The position numbers were made by a program, and so were the translations under genes. From positions 2,480,001 through 2,544,000 of the forward strand of contig NC_079243.1 of NCBI RefSeq assembly GCF_028009165.1: a stretch of DNA of 64,000 nucleotides, read 5' to 3'. Numbering within the stretch: position 1 is the stretch's first letter; each line of letters starts with the position of its first letter. Source of the stretch: Akanthomyces muscarius. Its lineage: Eukaryota > Ascomycota > Sordariomycetes > Hypocreales > Cordycipitaceae. Below the pieces are notes generated by a model, which made no database searches, was not told where the DNA came from, and saw only the letters and a program-made list of their open reading frames with translations. Positions 55,463 to 64,000 of this stretch are shown here, piece by piece.

Positions 55463-57246
55463 CGCTATGATCAGGTATTGTCTGCAAAACCCACGAGGGA
55501 GTGATGCTGCACGGGCTCACACTGTGTGGCAGGCAGCGTTGTAAGTGCCTTTGGCGAGACTTTTCTGGCGAGTGATGGACCGAGAAGTTACTTTAATAAC
55601 GTAGTTGCAACTCGATCAGTATTTCTTGTTCCGCCAGGCAACTTCACTGGGGAAAAAAGAGCGGTTCAATTGAATAGAGAAAAAAGCGTAAGGCAGGCCA
55701 AGGCAGGAGAGCGACTGAGGGGGTCTTGAAGTATCGAAAGGCAGCCGCGGGCCTTGCCGCTGTAGCTTACAGTACGCTCAGCTCCTGTGTTACATAGCGT
55801 CTTCACTCATCTGCAACTGGTAGCTACTCAGTAGATGCAGGGATGGAAATGCAAAAGTCGTACGAAAATAAACATGCAGGTCGCGGTGCGCTCAACCTTT
55901 TACGACAAGACGCCTTTTGTGGTGGCTTCTGCAGCCTCAGAATGTCTCCAATAACGGCAGGAAAGAAGTGTAGTGCTTGTAGTCACACATTTCTTTATAC
56001 GCGCTTTCGCTACACAATCGCTACAATATACAAAATTTCACCAAAGTGTCAATAGTAAGGACAGTCTAACTCACTAATGTATTCAATTTGGTAGCGGAAA
56101 TGCATCGTTTTGGCTGTGTTAGGCTCCGCGGCGGTACCCTCCCGGGACAAAGGACGAGGTCAAGAGAACGCTACAACGGCAATAAGTGCTTCCCAGGGCT
56201 TCTCGAGACCTCACAAGAAACAGTGCACCCTCTAATTCCACTAAAAAATGTAGTAAGAGCATGTGCGTCTTTGTTGTCTCGCAGACAAAGACCAGAACCC
56301 TCACAAACCACGACCGCAGGCGCCTCTCCGGAAAACAAGAAGCCGGGTATGGGTAAGGAGGCGTGGCGTCGGGCCAAAGCTGTGCAAATGAATAAAAAGG
56401 CCCAAGAATCGAGAAATCAGCCTCGAATTCAAAGCAAGCGGGGCTTAGAGGAGAAGAATACAAAAACAGCAGGTGTATAAAAAAGCAGTTAACGCTGCAG
56501 TATAGTTTTCCTCAAAGGCGATGATGGCATTTCGCGGTGTCAGGATCCTAACATTAGCTCTAATACAGTGGCTTGCTCAGCCCCCACGAGTACAGATACC
56601 AACGGCTGCGGTCCCAAGAAGAGGACGCGCATAGCTTCTCAAGTCAACAGGCCATTTCGGAATTGCCATCAACCTTTATTTTGCAGATGCAAATGCTTTT
56701 GGCGTATTGGGAATCTGGTTGCTTGCACAAGAACTATAAAGACGGCCGCTTGCCGACTCTTGTATACTTGAACATGCACACGTGATCAGAATAATGAAGA
56801 TGATTCTCTCAGAGCCCGAGCCTGAGCCTGAGCCTGGGGAGAGAGAACCATGATTGACCGTTATTGACTGAGTTGGCGGAGGTTCGGCAGGTTATTTTTA
56901 GAGTCAAGGTTTAGTATCTGGTCGTTTAGTAGCGTGGCAGCCTCGTCCCAGTATACGCTATTAACAGGCCTCTGAAATCGGAAGTACACTACTAGTACCC
57001 TAGAAACAAGCGCAAAAGCTGGCGAAAATAGGAGCCATTCAACTGCGAGGAAGATGTTAAAGGGACGCGGTACTCTCTACTGCCTGTGGTGTGGTCGTCG
57101 CATGTACCAACCAGTATCATGGCTGCACTCCACCGTAACAACCACATTGTGGACACGATCCTGTACCGAGTAGAACCACCCAAACAGCCGCAGCCACTCC
57201 CGCGCCCTTGATTTCCAATTCCATCCTCTCGCAGCACAAAATCGCC
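55463..57246. other. Gene-poor interval, 1.8 kb
   Basis: Two plus-strand frames look faintly protein-like but are unassigned. One (56100-56480) is Lys/Arg-rich. The other, ending at 56785, has the regular stretch LQMQMLLAYWESGCLHKNY. A GAGCCT-type hexanucleotide repeat sits at 56813-56834. The interval also holds the second copy of the direct repeat and, at its right end, the lipB promoter. Confidence 0.5.
57062..57106 (+). repeat. Dispersed direct repeat, copy 2
   Basis: It matches 53140-53176: GGGACGCGGTACTCTCTACT, then TGCCTGTGGT, a duplicated GTGGT, and CGTCGCATGTA. It differs from copy 1 by one substitution and about eight inserted bases. It lies 140 bp upstream of the lipB start. Confidence 0.7.
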
Positions 57247-58173
57247 ATGCACCGAGCGCAACGGCTGCTGCACCACAGCAATGCCCTTCCCCTCCGATCC
57301 TACCCCCAGCGGCGCCAGCAACATGCCACGACCACCCGCCGGCATGCGCCGCGCCGCGGCCTCCATCTGCTCCAGCACCAGCACATGAAGCCCGCATCGC
57401 CGACCGAGCCGCCCTTTGTGCGCTACGACGACGCCGAAGCTCTGCAAGAGGAGCACCGCGCGCGCTTCCTCGCCTGGAAGGCCGCATCGCACACACAAGG
57501 ACAGGAAGAGGCCGTGCCGCCACCGCGGCCGCAGCTCCTCAGCTTCCAGGCCCGGCCGACATACACCCTCGGGCGGCGGCAGGACGCGCTCACGCCCGCG
57601 CAGGCCTCGCGCCTGACCCGGCCGCTGGCCGTCTCCGCGCCACACGACGGCACCAGCGTCGCCTACACGCCGCAGGTGAAGAAGACGAACCGCGGCGGGC
57701 TCACGACGTACCACGGCCCCGGGCAGCTCGTCTTCTGGCCGATCCTGGACATGCACTCGCCGCTGCACGCGCGCTTCGGCGTGGCGTCGTACGCGCGGCT
57801 CCTGGAGACGACGACGCAGGCGCTGCTCGCGGATCTCTTTGGCATCGAGACGTACACGAACCCCGACGAGCCGGGCGTGTGGGTGGGTGCTGCTGCTGGG
57901 AAGGAGGAGGAGCGCAAGATTGCGGCGCTGGGCGTGCACCACCGGCGGTACGTGACGGCGCTGGGCGTCGCGCTGAATGTGCACCTGCCTGTCGCGGGGG
58001 AGGACGAGGGGGTGAACCCGTGGGCGCGGTTCGTGCCGTGCGGCTTGCAGGGCAAGCTGGTGACCTCGGTGGCCAAGGAGACGGGCAGGGCGCAAGCGGG
58101 AGGGGAGTGGGACATGAACGGGCTGGCGGACATGTGGGCGGCGAGGTTTGAGGAAGGATTGCTGAAGGGGTGA
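57247..58173 (+). CDS. LIP2: Mitochondrial octanoyltransferase (LipB family), 308 aa
   Basis: It is intronless. ATG 57247 is the first ATG of the frame and opens an Arg/His-rich, acid-free presequence (MHRAQRLLHHSNALPLRSYPQ) that fits mitochondrial import. The catalytic domain has RGGLTTYHGPGQLVFWPI, the conserved lysine in KIAALGVHHRRYVTALG (Lys224), and the acyl-accepting cysteine in PCGLQGKLVTS (Cys265). The enzyme transfers octanoyl groups from acyl carrier protein to lipoyl domains (the glycine cleavage H protein, pyruvate and oxoglutarate dehydrogenases). This is the first step of lipoate synthesis, before lipoyl synthase. The insertion PDEPGVWVGAAAGKEEE is slightly longer than in bacteria. 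The coding region is very GC-rich. Confidence 0.95.
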   Translation: MHRAQRLLHHSNALPLRSYPQRRQQHATTTRRHAPRRGLHLLQHQHMKPASPTEPPFVRYDDAEALQEEHRARFLAWKAASHTQGQEEAVPPPRPQLLSFQARPTYTLGRRQDALTPAQASRLTRPLAVSAPHDGTSVAYTPQVKKTNRGGLTTYHGPGQLVFWPILDMHSPLHARFGVASYARLLETTTQALLADLFGIETYTNPDEPGVWVGAAAGKEEERKIAALGVHHRRYVTALGVALNVHLPVAGEDEGVNPWARFVPCGLQGKLVTSVAKETGRAQAGGEWDMNGLADMWAARFEEGLLKG

Positions 58174-58479
58174 GGGTGCATGAGAGCGGCTAGAATTTGG
58201 TTGGGCAGCACGCTGAATTTGTACGATATAGGCATGAGATACCCATGATAGACATGTGCAGCATACGCATTTTACAGCAATTCACCAGAGTAAAGCATTT
58301 TTGAGGTTTCAAAGATGATGGAGTAACAAACATGGGCAAATACACACGCTCGCTCAACGTTGGTATCCCGCCTTCTATTCATTGCCCACACAAATCATCA
58401 CCCACGTCCACGCTATACTGACTTCCCAGGCATGATGTATGCTTCCCGAATCTTTTGGCTTCCTGGGTGGCGCTATGCT

Positions 58480-59147
58480 TGAAACACCCCCATCTTCACA
58501 TCTTCCAAGAGCAAAAGCCTCCAGAAGCTAAAATGGGACAGGCAACACCCAAAAGGAAGGTCGAGACGGAAGTGGCGCCACGAGAGCCCTTCCCCGGAAC
58601 CCGAAGACTACATCAAGTATGATCCAGAGGCCCTGGAGGGGCAATTGTTGCCGTCTGAGCTGGATGAGTGTGAGCGTATAGTTCCGACGCCGCCCGATGC
58701 GCCGCCGTCGGAGCCGTGGCCGCCATGGTACCTAGAGGAGGAGGGGAGGCAGAAGAGGAAAAGGAAGAAGGGTAAGAAGAAGGAAATGCCTGCGTAGGCG
58801 CCTCCGAATCACAGGAAAACAGCAGCCATGCTAAGCCAAGAAGGAAAAGGCACCTGCCCGACACAAGTGGCGTTGTACGCAAAAGTCCAGAAGCCTAGAA
58901 GGACTGCTACAACAACATCTGTGGAACCCTGATGCAGCTCCATGATCGCAACACTGCAAGCCGATGGGCTAAAGGAAGGAGCTGGCCGGCGCTGAAAAGT
59001 AGTAGCGTCGCTCGCTCGCAAAGCAAAGCCGAGACGAACCCGCGAGACGGCGCCGCAGCGGCAGCTAGGACAAAGACGTCCGAGAAACCCAACGCTCCGG
59101 CCAAAGGCACAAAGCAAAGGGGAAAACGAGACTGTCGCTCATCTTGA
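58480..59147 (+). pseudogene. Degenerate ORF fragments, possible gene remnant
   Basis: One plus-strand frame is open from about 58480 to a stop at 58797 but contains no ATG. It reads EPEDYIKYDPEALEGQLL, DECERIVPTPPDAPPSEP, then a basic tail EEEGRQKRKRKKGKKK. A second frame runs from about 58810 to 59147 with one TAG in the middle (58894-58896) and ends in a basic Ala-rich segment of 71 codons that could start at ATG 58932. I do not recognise a family. The composition looks protein-like rather than random, so this may be the remains of a small gene, or exons whose joints I cannot place. Confidence 0.3.
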
Positions 59148-59362
59148 GGCTTGTTTGCCATGTATACCTACCTCCTTCATGCCCTACCATAGCCTGCGTA
59201 TTAGCCCGACCGCTCATGAGCACTGCATTGTCCGTCTTTTCATAGCTTCAAGTTTTGACTTTTGAACAGTCTTTTTTCCCTCTTTTTCTTGTACCTGCCA
59301 ATCAGACTTGCGCTCTTCCTTGTAAGAGCGTTTTGTCTATCTCCGCGTATCAGAGCGCTCAG

Positions 59363-59866
59363 AGATAACCAAAACCCCAGGATCCACCAATCGCCGCCCT
59401 TGGGCCTCTCCGACGCCACGCCCTGTCGGCGATGATCCCTTATCCTCGGTAGCATCACATGCTGCCTCATTCTTTGCCAATGGCTTCGGTGGATCGATAT
59501 GCATAAATTATTCCATCATTGTATTGGGGCTTTTTCAATTCTCGCAATTTTTGGCTTTTCTTTTGTGGCTTGGCGCTTTTTATGCAAGGCGTATCTCAGC
59601 TTCCCTTATCAGTCTTGAGCCCATCACATCCCCACATCTGCCGACGAAGCGTCCCTGCTGTCCCCCCAGACTTTCTGTTATCTTATCCTCCGCAAGGCTT
59701 TTGATTTGGGGTTGTCGATTGGTAGATAACCGGCAAAGAAGGATTTTTGTATGCAGGTTTCATCGGGCGATATCGGCTCTGGCTTCTTTTTGTGCGGCCG
59801 TTGCAGAGGAAGAGAGACATGCATGGCTTACAACGGCCGGCGCGTCGCCCGGGAGGAACCTTATCT
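59363..59866. promoter_or_regulatory. Cluster of GATA-factor sites upstream of DUR3
   Basis: Five HGATAR-type sites are present: AGATAA at 59363 and 59724 (plus strand), and TGATAA at 59606, AGATAA at 59678 and 59861 (minus strand). Two GGATAA sites (59440, 59683) are weaker matches. In filamentous fungi such sites bind the nitrogen regulator AreA/Nit2. A cluster in front of a urea transporter fits nitrogen-catabolite control. Binding itself is inferred. Confidence 0.65.
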
Positions 59867-59888
59867 CTCTTCTCAGGGCGGCAGCGCA

Positions 59889-59896
59889 TATATAAG
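59889..59896 (+). promoter_or_regulatory. TATA box of DUR3
   Basis: TATATAAG lies 105 bp before ATG 59994, downstream of the last GATA site, in the expected place for a core promoter of a regulated gene. Confidence 0.6.
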
Positions 59897-59993
59897 AAAT
59901 GGTCCCCTGGGACAAAGCTCTTGTAGAGAAATAGAGTTGTTTTTTTGCTCAAGAGTTGGCTCATTTGCTGCTGCAAAACGTTTCAAAAAAAAA

Positions 59994-62135
59994 ATGACAC
60001 AGACGGTGCCTCCGGCGCTGAGCCAAGGCTATGGCTATGGCATCATCCTTGGTGTTGGCTTTGCCTTTGCCATCTTCATGGTATGAGATGTCTGATTCTG
60101 TTTAAACAAAGCAATTCTGACAGTGCTTAGATTTCCCTCACGCACATCCTCAAGCGATACAATAATGAAGTCGTCACCTCGGAAATGTTCACGACGGCCG
60201 GCCGCACCATGAAGTCGGGTCTCGTCGCCTCGGCCGTCGTCTCCTCCTGGACCTGGGCGGCCACTCTCCTGCAGAGCTCCGGCGTCTGCTACCGCTACGG
60301 CGTGTCCGGTCCCTTTTGGTACGCCTCGGGCGCGACGGTGCAGATCCTGCTCTTCGCGACGCTGGCCATTACGCTCAAGCGGCGCGCGCCCAACGCCCAC
60401 ACCTTCCTCGAGGCCGTCAAGGCGCGCTACGGCACGGCGACGCACTTTGTCTTTATCCTCTACGGCGTCATGACAAACGTCCTCGTGTCGCTGATGCTCA
60501 TTGCCGGCGGCGCGGCCACCATCAACGCGCTGACGGGCGTGAGCGCCGTCGCCGCCATCTTCCTCATGCCCATCCCCGTCGTGGCGTATACCTTTATCGG
60601 CGGTCTCAAGGCGACCTTTATCACGGATTACATTCATGGTCTTGCCGTGCTCATTATCATCATCACATTCTCCCTGACGGCGTACGCCACATCGGACGTC
60701 CTGGGCAGCCCCTCGGTAGTGTACGACTTGCTCGTCAAGGCCGCCGAGGCTCACCCTGTCGCGGGCAACGAGGGCGGAAGCTACCTGACCATGCGTTCGT
60801 CTGGCGGCGTCACATTCTTCATCATCAACATTGTTGGCAACTTTGGCACCGTCTTCCTGGATAACGGCTACTTTAACAAGGCCATTGCTGCCCACCCGGC
60901 TCACGCCCTGCCTGGCTACATCATTGGTGGTCTCGCATGGCTGCCGATTCCGCTCGTGACGGCCACGACTCTTGGTCTCTCTGCGCTGGCTCTCGAGTCA
61001 AGTCCTCGTTTCCCAACGTTCCCGAATCGCATGAGCGAAGCTGATGTCTCTGCTGGCCTGGCCCTGCCGTATGCGGCCGTGGCTTTGCTCGGCAAGGGCG
61101 GTGCTGCTGCCACGCTGGTCATGATCTTCCTCGCCGTGACTTCATCCTTCAACTCTGAGCTTGTCGCCACATCCTCCATCTTCACCTACGATATTTATCG
61201 CACCTACTTCCGTCCCAATGCCGGCGGTAAGAGTCTGATTTGGATTTCGCACATGTGCATGGTCGTCTATGCTCTCATTATTTGCTGCATCTCGGTGGGC
61301 CTTTGGTTCAATGGCATCTCCATGGGCTACTTGTATCTGCTCATGGGTGTCCTCATTTCTGCTGCCGTTATTCCAGCCACCCTTACTCTGCTCTGGGATG
61401 GCCAGAACAAATGGGCGGCCATGCTTTCCCCCGTTTTCGGAACGGCATGTGCCATCACGGCCTGGCTCGTCACATCCAAAAAGTCGTGCGGCACCCTCAC
61501 GGTCGAGTGTACCGGCTCCAACACTCCGATGCTGGCAGGCAATGTCACGGCGCTGTTTGCACCACTGCTTTGCATCTCAGTTTGCACCATCATATTTGGC
61601 TTCGATAAGTATAACTGGAAGTCAATGGGCCTTATTCGACAAGCCGATGACCATGAGATGATTGTGGAATCTGGACTGGACGAGGAGGCGCAGAGAGAAG
61701 CAGAGCACCGAGTCAGACTCAGCCAAGAGGAAGAAGAGCAGAAGCTATCTCGCGCTTTCAAGATCTCAGTCACTGTCACTGCCATATTGTAAGTTTGCAC
61801 GTCCTCTCACGCTTGTTCGTACACTAACACTGTCCAGGGCCGTTTCGCTGCTGGTTCTTTGGCCCATGCCAATGTATGGATCTCGATACATATTTTCGAA
61901 GTCATTCTTCACTGGCTGGGTATCTGTTGGCATTGCTTGGATTTTCCTCTCGCTGCTTGCCGTCGGCGTGTACCCGGCGTGGGAAAGCAGAGAGACGCTT
62001 ATCAAAGTGACAACCATGATGCTGCGAGGAGGCCGTCTGCCAAAGCGACAGGTTATCGATGGCGAAGCAGTCAAGGTAGAGGAAAGCAGTGGATCAGCGA
62101 CACCGGTGCAAGTAGATTCTATGGCGAAAAAATAA
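59994..62135 (+). CDS. DUR3: Urea/polyamine active transporter DUR3 (SSS family), 680 aa
   Basis: The exons are 59994-60080, 60131-61788 and 61838-62135, with 50- and 49-bp introns. ATG 59994 follows an A-run and gives MTQTVPPALSQGYGYGIIL. About 15 hydrophobic segments are present. Typical pieces of the solute:sodium symporter fold in DUR3 are FTTAGRTMKSGLVASAVVSSWTWAATLLQ (given here as a motif span at about residues 49-77), GPFWYASGATVQI, FIGGLKATFITDYIH and FNSELVATSSIFTYDIY. Fungal DUR3 imports urea with protons at the plasma membrane, and in some species also polyamines or boron. The acidic, Glu-rich loop near the end (EEAQREAEHRVRLSQEEEEQK) is cytosolic. Nitrogen control is likely from the GATA sites upstream. 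The next gene on the plus strand is unrelated. Confidence 0.96.
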
Positions 62136-62968
62136 ATAGGTGGCAAGCCATGAGCTCAATGAGCAACAAAAATCCATCGGTTTCAACTATTGACAATCCA
62201 TCCACCACATTATTTCGAGATTGAGTTGTTGAAGCATAAAATAAAAAGCTAAAGACGATTGTTTCGCACAATAATGCGTACTTGAGTGAGCGGCAAAAGC
62301 AAAAAGGAAATGCGATTGCATCGCGGACCGGATTGCCCAGTATGCGAATCGAACGCATGATCTTCTCATTTCACCGTATAAATACTAGTGAGACGCTATA
62401 CCACTTAGCCAACCGGGCTTATTGTTGAAGTCGAGCAGCATATTATACCTTATGACCTAAGACATTTTGTCCTCGCCCACCCCGCGAATTTTACTGTGCT
62501 TGGTCAACGTCAGTGTTGCAGCGCGATTCCTGCTTGCTGATCTCGCCACAGCATGCGATCTCAGCCGCCGCGCTAGTCCAGCCATCATCGATATTTGCCA
62601 TCGCGCAAGCATGAAACTCCCTGCCCATCAGTCACCGCGCTGCCCCATCGCCACTTGAATCCCATCCGGCGCTGCCAATCGGCCCACTTGCGGCGAAGCT
62701 TGCGCCATTATTTCATGACAAAGCTGTAGTTCCATATTCCAGAACGATGGCGACTTACGGGCTAAGCCTTATCAGTGGTGATAAAACCGATGCCACCTTG
62801 AGAAGCCCCGCCGGATGCCGAGCGTTGGAGGAAAAAAGTTGAGCAATGCGACCACCCGGACTCTGACCTTGCCTCTACAGTCAGCGCTGCCGCTGTTGGA
62901 CGGTGGCGAATTCACGATCGAATACATACGGATACATACACCAGAAACAAGGAAACCATTTGGAAGAC
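62136..62968. other. Intergenic region containing the tRNA-Thr gene
   Basis: It separates DUR3 from the lactone oxidase gene and carries the tRNA on the opposite strand. Apart from the tRNA, nothing is recognised. Confidence 0.6.
62334..62418 (-). tRNA. tRNA-Thr (anticodon AGU) with 13-nt intron
   Basis: On the minus strand the cloverleaf folds completely: acceptor stem GCCCGGT/ACTGGGC (one G-U), D stem GCT/AGC with an AAGTGGTAT loop, anticodon stem TCTCA/TGAGA, T stem ATGCG/CGCAT with loop TTCGATT, and discriminator A. The anticodon AGT occupies 62386-62384. It is followed by one base and then a 13-nt intron (TTTATACGGTGAA) in the canonical place 3' of the anticodon. The mature tRNA would be 72 nt before CCA addition. 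Confidence 0.92.
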
Positions 62969-64000
62969 ATGATACATCCTGCTGCCGTCGCCGCCATGCA
63001 GGGCCAGCCAGACGACGGCGTTGCGTTTCGCGCTCGGCCGGACCATGTCCACCGCACCTGGGCGCGCACCTTTTCCTCGAGGCCGGAGCTCTACATCCAG
63101 CCGCAGACGCTCGCCGAGGTGGAAAAGGTGGTCAATCTGGCGCGGCTTTGCCGCCGGCGCATCGTCACCACGGGCTGCGGCCACTCGCCGTCGCACATCA
63201 CCTGCACCTCGAGCTGGATGGTGAACCTGGACCACTTCAACCAGATCCGCTCCGTCGACGCGGACAAGGGCATCGTGGTCATGGACAGCGGCATCCGCCT
63301 GTACGCGCTGTGCGAGGCGCTTGAGGGCCACGGCCTTGCCATGCCCAACCTCGGCAGCATCAACGAGCAGTCGATCGCGGGCGCCATCTCGACGGGCACG
63401 CACGGCAGCAGCGCCGCCCACGGCCTCATGTCCGAGGACATTCTGGCGCTCAAAATCACGCTCGCCAGCGGCAAGACCGAGGCTTGCTCCGCGACGGTGA
63501 ATCCCGACCTGTTTCGCGCGGCGCTGCTGTCGCTCGGCGCACTCGGCATCATCACCGAGGTCACGCTGCGCGCTGTGCCCGCCTTTACCCTCCGCTGGCA
63601 GCAGACAATCGACGCTGACCGCAAGATGCTAGATTCGTGGAACAGCACGCTGTGGAAGCAGACCGAGTTTGTGCGCGTGTGGTGGTTCCCGTTCACCCGC
63701 CGCGCCGTTGTCTGGAAGGCCGAGAAGACCGACGAGCCGCATCGCGACCCGCCTGTGAGCTACTACGATGGCTCGCTGGGCTATTACGTCTACCATAACC
63801 TGCTCTACGTCGCGCAATTTGTGCCGCGCATCTTGCCTTGGGTCGAGTGGTTCGTCTTTGGCATGCAGTACGGCTTTGCCAACGGCTCGACCACGAGCGC
63901 CGTGCAGCCCAGCCGCAAGGCGCTGCTCATGAACTGCCTGTACTCGCAGTTTGTCAACGAGTGGGCGATTCCCCTGGCCAGGGGCCCCGAGGCTCTGCGC
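62969..64000 (+). CDS. ALO1: D-arabinono-1,4-lactone oxidase, N-terminal part (truncated by window edge)
   Basis: It is open from ATG 62969 to the end of the window, 344 codons, and continues beyond. The start is MIHPAAVAAMQGQPDD. It is followed by HRTWARTFSSRPELYIQPQT, which opens the FAD-binding PCMH-type domain. GCGHSPSHITCTS carries the histidine (His72) that binds FAD covalently in this family, and NLGSINEQSIAGAISTGTHGSS is the second flavin-contact segment. The ALO domain proper begins near residue 210 (LRWQQTIDADRKML, then RVWWFPFTRRAVVWKA). The enzyme makes D-erythroascorbic acid from D-arabinono-1,4-lactone with release of hydrogen peroxide, normally on the outer mitochondrial membrane. 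Length so far and motif order fit fungal ALO. Confidence 0.95.
   Translation, partial: MIHPAAVAAMQGQPDDGVAFRARPDHVHRTWARTFSSRPELYIQPQTLAEVEKVVNLARLCRRRIVTTGCGHSPSHITCTSSWMVNLDHFNQIRSVDADKGIVVMDSGIRLYALCEALEGHGLAMPNLGSINEQSIAGAISTGTHGSSAAHGLMSEDILALKITLASGKTEACSATVNPDLFRAALLSLGALGIITEVTLRAVPAFTLRWQQTIDADRKMLDSWNSTLWKQTEFVRVWWFPFTRRAVVWKAEKTDEPHRDPPVSYYDGSLGYYVYHNLLYVAQFVPRILPWVEWFVFGMQYGFANGSTTSAVQPSRKALLMNCLYSQFVNEWAIPLARGPEALR

Larger units (their letters stand above)
58174..59993. other. Intergenic region with degenerate coding-like fragments and the DUR3 promoter
   Basis: The left half (58480-59147) has fragments that look like former exons, listed separately. The right half is the promoter of the urea transporter, with several GATA sites and a TATA box. 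Nothing else is recognised. Confidence 0.5.

Noticed and set aside
57062..57106. Direct repeat as a tRNA, 5S rRNA or CRISPR repeat
   Set aside because: No cloverleaf or 5S internal promoter motifs, only two copies, 3.9 kb apart.

Overview
The window is 64 kb of nuclear DNA from a filamentous ascomycete (Pezizomycotina), most likely a sordariomycete. A hypocrealean is my best guess, but that is inference. The support is: many short introns (about 45-100 bp) with GT-AG ends and CTAAC-type branch sites; GC-rich third codon positions; single-gene transcription units; and a gene set typical of these fungi (HOG-pathway MAPKK, fungal ATR, OPT and DUR3 transporters, SUR7-type protein, BTB proteins, GH27 enzyme, CYP52-like P450). 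Twenty intact protein genes (one cut by the right edge), one pseudogene and one tRNA are supported. Gene ends were placed by joining exons so that the reading phase closes exactly.

Left third (1-25.6 kb). A 3.3-kb gene-free stretch precedes a conserved fungal hypothetical protein (3305-4576). Then come a zinc alcohol dehydrogenase with an 11-nt microexon, a HAD-family dehalogenase-like hydrolase (convergent with the ADH), a secreted GH27 alpha-galactosidase, an apparently cytoplasmic FAS1-domain protein and a WD40 protein. An oligopeptide transporter of the OPT family follows. After a 2.1-kb gap lies a cluster of three paralogous BTB-domain genes (18731-22627). The first pair is divergent around a 21-nt poly-C tract, and all three share one phase-1 intron. 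A CYP52-like cytochrome P450 ends the block.

Middle (25.6-40 kb). This is a dense housekeeping block: the ATR/Mec1 checkpoint kinase in five exons (2436 aa), the biotin-carrying subunit of methylcrotonyl-CoA carboxylase, a PNPOx-like flavin-binding protein, and an auxin-efflux-carrier-family membrane transporter.

Right part (40-64 kb). A 5.5-kb gene-free interval separates the transporter from PBS2, the MAPKK of the osmotic-stress (HOG) pathway, followed by a SUR7/PalI-type tetraspan protein. A second gene-poor interval (49.6-57.2 kb) holds a broken copy of a fungal multi-pass membrane protein with three in-frame stops, all TAG, flanked by a short direct repeat. Then come mitochondrial octanoyltransferase (LipB), degenerate coding-like fragments, the urea transporter DUR3 with a GATA-rich promoter, a tRNA-Thr(AGU) with a 13-nt intron, and the start of D-arabinono-1,4-lactone oxidase, which runs off the right edge.

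The genes do not form a biosynthetic cluster. The most unusual parts are the BTB paralogue trio and the decaying 53-59 kb region. I found no CRISPR array, no intact transposon and no clear new multi-gene system.
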